From Musa acuminata AAA Group (lineage: Eukaryota; Streptophyta; Magnoliopsida; Zingiberales; Musaceae): 64,000 nucleotides of DNA. The position numbers and the translations under genes are program-made. Each line of letters begins with the position of its first letter. Position 1 is the stretch's first letter. The notes beneath the pieces were generated by a model. It worked only from the letters and a program-made list of their open reading frames with translations, had not been told where the DNA came from and searched no databases. Positions 59,684 to 64,000 of this stretch are shown here, in pieces. Location of the stretch: the NCBI RefSeq assembly GCF_036884655.1, contig NC_088335.1, positions 41,782,501 to 41,846,500 of the forward strand, written 5' to 3'.

Positions 59684-61192
59684 TTATTTATTCGGACACA
59701 TCATCATTCCTAATTCTCTTCGAATGAAATCAAATTGTTCTTCACTTAGAGGTTTTGTAAAAATGTCAGCTAGTTGATGTTTAGTATCAATGAACTCTAT
59801 GGTTATGTCATGATTAGTGACATGATCTCGTATAAATTGATATCTAATATCAATATGTTTTGTTCTTGAGTGTTGTATAGGATTCTTAGTTAAGCATATG
59901 GCACTCGTATTATCACATTTAATGGGAATATCTTTAAGACTAACTTTGTAATCTTCTAAAGTGTTTTTCATCCATACAACTTGTGCACAGCATGCACTTG
60001 CTGCAATATATTCAGCTTCGGTTGTTGATAGAGCAACTGAGCTTTATTTCTTAGATGACCAGGAAATAAGGGTATGTCCTAAAAATTGACATGATCCTGA
60101 TGTGCTTTTTCTATCTAGTCTACACCCAGCGAAGTCCGCATCAGCATAAGCTGTTAACTCAAAATTTTCTGATTTTGGGTACCATAATCCTAGATTTGTG
60201 GTTCCATTAAGATATCTAAGTATTCTTTTAACTGCTTTGAGATGAGATATCTTAGGGTTTGATTGAAATCTAGCACAAAGTCCTACACTGAACATGATGT
60301 CTGGTCTGGTGGCAGTGAGGTAAAGCAAACTTCCTATCATACCCCTATAAGTTTTTTGATCAAAACTTTCTCCATTTTCATCAATTTCTAACTTAGTGGA
60401 GGTGCTCATAGGAGTGTTACTAGCCTTTGAGTTGTTCATATTAAACCTTTTTAATAAATTCATGGCATATTTAGTTTGACTAACAAAGATGCCATTGCTT
60501 AGTTGTTTGATTTGTAAACCTAAGAAGAATGTTAATTCTCCCATTAAGCTTATTTCGAATTCAAGACTCATAGTTTTAGCAAAAGATTCACAAAGAGATT
60601 CATTTGTTGAGCCAAAGATAATATCATCAACATAAATCTGAACAATGAGAGAATTATTTTCAAAATTCTTGATGAATAATGTAGTATCAACCTTGCCTTT
60701 TGTAAAATTATTTTTGATAAGAAAAGAACTAAGTCTCTCATACCAAGCCCTTGGGGCTTGTTTTAAACCATAGAGAGCTTTAGTTAATCTAAACACATGA
60801 TTAGGGAGGCTATTATTTTCAAATCCAGGAGGTTGTTCAACATAAACTTCTTCGGAGATAAAGCCATTTAGAAAAGCGCTTTTAACATCCATTTGAAATA
60901 ACTTAAAATTATTGCTACTAGCATAGGCAAGGAGCATCCTTATGGCTTCCAATCGAGCCACAGGTGCGAAGGTTTCTTCGTAATCGATACCTTCTTCTTG
61001 GTTGAAACCTTTGGCCACTAATCTAGCCTTGTTTCTAACCACGATACCATTTTCATCTTGCTTGTTTCTGAAAACCCATTTAGTACCAATAACTAAATGG
61101 TCATTTGGCCTAGGAACAAGCTTCCACACCTCATTTCTCTCAAATTGATTCAGTTCATCTTGCATTACGATAATCCATGAATCATCTTTCAT
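59684..61192 (-). pseudogene. Copia RT and RNase H, nearly intact
   Basis: [56 protein letters not shown], then the intact catalytic box YVDD. RNase H starts YADADFAGC near 60140. One stop (TAA at 60041-60043) breaks it after SWSSKK, and the frame resumes in the 59971-59684 part with SRTKHIDIRYQFIRDHV and the usual end LADIFTKPL. Confidence 0.88.
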
Positions 61193-62735
61193 GGCTTCGT
61201 CAACGCTTTTGGGTTCAATTTGGGAGAGAAAGGCGACGTTTGCACAAAAAAGTTTTAAGAGAAGATCGTGTTTGAACCCCCTTTGACGTGTCTCCTAAGA
61301 TTAGCTCCTTGGGATGAGCATCTACATACTTCCAATCCTTGGGTAAGGATATTTCGGGAGTGGATGTATCCAAGTTGCTAGTTGGAGAAGGGTTTTCATT
61401 TAAATTCAAGGAATCAAAATTAACATCTTCGTCAAGATCATTTTTCGTGATTTCGGAAATCTCATTGAAAACAACATGAATGGATTCTTCGATAATCAAA
61501 GTTCTTTTATTGAAGATACGAAAGGCTTTAGAAACAGTAGAATAACCAAGAAAGATTCCTTCATCGGATTTAGCATCAAATTTTCCTAAGTTGTCCTTTT
61601 CATTTAGGATAAAACACTTACACCCAAAGACTTTAAAATATGAAACATTGGGTTTTTTATTGTTCCATAACTCATAGGGAGTTTTGGTTAGTAGAGGTCT
61701 TACTAGAACTCTATTTAAAATGTAGCATGCAGTATTTACGGCTTCGGCCCAAAAGTATTTCGGTAGGTTATGTTCATTCAACATGGTTCTTGCCATTTCT
61801 TGTAAATTTTGATTTTTTCTTTCTACAACTCCATTTTGTTGAGGATTTCTAGGAGTAGAGAAATTATGGTTGTAACCATTGAGTTCACAAAATTCCTGGA
61901 AATCATGGTTTTGAAATTCACCACCATGATCACTTCTAATTGATGAGATCGTAGACCCTTTCTCATTCTGAACAAGTTTACAAAACTTGGTAAAGGATCT
62001 AAGGCATTCACTTTTCTGTTTTAGGAAGTAAGTCTATGTGTATCTGCTATAGTCATCCACGATGACGAAGGCGTATTTGCTACCTCCTAGGCTTGATGTG
62101 GAGATTGGTCCGAACAAGTCCATATGGATCAATTGTAAGGGCCTAGATGTGCTTATTTGATTTTTAGATTTGAAGCTACTCTTAATTTGTTTACCTAATT
62201 GGCAAGCATCACATACATTGTCTTTGATGAACTTGATATGAGGAATTCCTCTTACAAGTTCTTTGGATGATATTTGAGTGATTAGTTTCATGCTAGCATG
62301 ACCTAATCTTCTATGCCATATCCAAGCATCCTCATTCAAAGCAGAAAAACACATTTCATTACACAAATCATTGATGTCAATAGTGTATATGTTATTTTGT
62401 TTCAATGCAATCATAGATATGTTTTTGTGTGGTTTTTCAATGATGCAAGCATTAGATTCAAATCTGATAATATATCCTTTATCACATAATTGACTAATGC
62501 TCAAGAGGTTATGTTTTAAACCATCAACTAGTAAAACATCTTCAATAGAGAAGTTGGATTTGTTACCTATGGTTCCTTTGCCAATGATTTTACCCTTGTT
62601 GTTGTCTCCGAAGGTGACATATCCTTCGTCTATGCTAGTAAGCTTAGAGAATTGAGATGGATCTCCGGTTATATGCCTTGAGCATCCACTATCAAGGTAC
62701 CATCTCTTGCTCCTAGCTTGCGATGGTTTAGTTTT
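61193..62735 (-). pseudogene. Copia protease and integrase
   Basis: The protease YLDSGCSRHITGD is near 62690. The integrase zinc-binding start is WHRRLGHASMKLI near 62320, then CDACQLGKQ; the core reads HMDLFGP and, after a stop at 62034-62036, SIRSDHGGEFQ near 61940. The block PQQNGVVERKNQ (61845-61810) and the end VFGCKCFILNEKDN follow. Frameshift between 61823 and 61796 or nearby, and a break at about 61215 before RT. Confidence 0.82.
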
Positions 62736-63999
62736 CTACAAGAAAGGATGATGTTTAGGTACCCATTTGCTTTTGGGTGCCTCATAAATAGATCTACATT
62801 TTTTATCATGTTGCATAGAATTTGTCATGGTTCCTTTAGGAACCCAGATTAATTTGTTTGGACTTATTTTCTTGAATGGACAATAATGCGTCCTGTGTCC
62901 AAATTTGCAACAGAAGTTACATTTGTCTTGATGTTGAATATGTAAGATGGAGCCTTTTATGAAGGTGGTTGGATTTTGGTGAGGACTTCTCACGAATCCA
63001 ATTACACTTCTTTTTGGCACGTGACCCTTGTTCGTAAGGATCATGTTCAATGACTTGCTACCAACCTCGAATTTCTTCAAGGTGTCCTTAAGTAGCAAGT
63101 TTTCCTTTTGGAAGTTTTCTAGATCATGGCATTTTATGCATGAGTTTAAACTATCATGATGTTCAGCATTTAACTTATCGAAATTACAAATAAGACTATC
63201 ATGCTCCTTTTTTAGCAATTTGTATTTACTACTGATAGTCTTGCACTCATCAAACAATTCATGAAAAGCATTTAATAATTCATCGAATGATAAATATGCA
63301 TCTATTGAATTTGTTACCTCATCTTCGATAGCCATTAAGGCGTAATGAGCAACTTGCTCGGTGTTGGACTCCTCTTCTTCGGATGCGCTCGAGTCATCCC
63401 ATGTTGCTTGAAGCGCCTTCCTCTTGGATGTTCTCCTTTTGACTTGGGGACAATCACTCTTGTAGTGTCTAGGCTTTTTGCATTCATAGCAGATTACTTG
63501 GTCCTTCTTGGGTTCAAGTTTATTTTTTCATCATTTTTAAACTTGTTTCTTTTAAAGAACTTTTTAAACTTTCTTGTTAGAAGTGCCAAATCATCATCAC
63601 AGTCCTCATCACTTGAGTTTTCTCTCAAGTGGCATTCAGAAGTTTTAAGTGCCATATCCTTCCTGTTCTTTGGAAGGATGCCTTCTTGCTCTTCATGAGC
63701 TTTACAAGTCATCTCATAGGTCATTAATGACCCGATTAGTTCTTCAAGAGGAAAATTTCGTAGATCTTTTGCTTCTTGAATAGCAGTTACTTTTGGATCC
63801 CAACTCTTAGGAAGGGATCTTAGTATCTTATTAACAAGCTCAAAATCCGAAAAGCTTTTTCCGAGTCCTTTTAGACCATTGACGACGTCCATGAAACGGG
63901 TAAACATGTCGCCAATGGTTTCACTCGGTTTCATCCGGAAAAGTTCGAAAGAATGTAACAGCAAATTGATTTTTGACTCTTTTACTCTACTTGTGCCTT
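62736..63999 (-). pseudogene. Copia gag with two zinc knuckles
   Basis: Begins outside the window; visible part opens with LFRMKPSETIGDMFTRF and FPLEELIGSLMTYEM (UBN2-type gag). The first knuckle CYECKKPRHYKSDC is near 63450-63491 in a shifted frame (break near 63494). A coiled-coil segment (63335-63050) follows, and the second knuckle CNFCCKFGHRTHYC is near 62922-62882. A stop at 62736 separates it from the protease. Confidence 0.82.
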
Positions 64000-64000
64000 C

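Larger units (their letters stand above)
56831..64000 (-). mobile_element. SIRE-like Ty1/copia element, minus strand, 5' end outside window
   Basis: From right to left on the minus strand: gag with two zinc knuckles, protease, integrase, RT, RNase H, an 0.8-kb spacer, polypurine tract and 3' LTR. This is the best preserved element in the window, with an uninterrupted 382-residue RT/RNase H frame, and the reference for the truncated copy at 25.94 kb. It sits inside the integrase of a Tat gypsy element. Target duplication should be GAACA on the minus strand (TGTTC at 56826-56830); the other copy is beyond the window. Confidence 0.92.

Overview
This is plant nuclear DNA: intron-bearing genes in GT/AG form, plant-specific families (ACR, SMAX1-like, PORR, NIMIN, CLE) and many Ty1/copia and Ty3/gypsy LTR retrotransposons. 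GC-rich first exons beside AT-rich introns, and the retroelement types, suggest a monocot, perhaps Zingiberales/Musaceae (banana or ensete). The species is an inference that cannot be proven from the window alone.

Layout. 1-3.86 kb: decayed Ale/Retrofit-like copia element (LTR end, PBS, gag, PR, IN, RT). 3.86-5.43 kb: gene-free DNA with the look of plant mitochondrial intergenic sequence. 5.44-6.1 kb: ATGT/TA microsatellite. 6.35-9.67 kb (-): complete ten-exon plastid ACT-domain gene (ACR12 type). 10.86-17.37 kb: old copia element with both LTRs, its RT split by a 2,092-bp solo LTR of a second family with a 5-bp target duplication. 18.69-22.27 kb (+): complete TXNDC9/phosducin-like gene, with a perfect 27-bp inverted repeat upstream. 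24.63-25.82 kb (-): 3' exon of a SMAX1-like gene whose 5' part is missing. 25.94-30.74 kb: 5'-truncated SIRE-like copia element, then a copia integrase fragment. 31.8-34.8 kb: decayed Tat-type gypsy remnant (antisense ORF, minisatellites, LTR).

37.3-50.99 kb is the gene-rich core: a WTF9-like PORR organelle splicing factor (-), an ATXR4-like SET methyltransferase (-, eight exons), a NIMIN/NRR-type NPR1-interacting repressor (-), a CLE peptide precursor with a Cys in the peptide core (-), and a three-exon SAR1 GTPase (+). 52.4-56.83 kb is a second Tat-type gypsy element in reverse orientation, with 3' LTR, PPT, minisatellite, spliced antisense ORF and integrase. Its integrase is cut by a SIRE-like copia element (56.83 kb to the window end, -) of the same LTR family as the solo LTR at 13.27 kb and the truncated copy at 25.94 kb.

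The cellular genes do not form a pathway; they are ordinary separately transcribed genes in a retrotransposon-rich region. I see no clearly new molecular system. The best leads are the truncated SMAX1-like gene with an altered RGKT site, the Cys-containing CLE peptide, the spliced antisense ORFs with nearby minisatellites in two Tat elements, and the palindrome and 17-bp arrays inside one LTR family.
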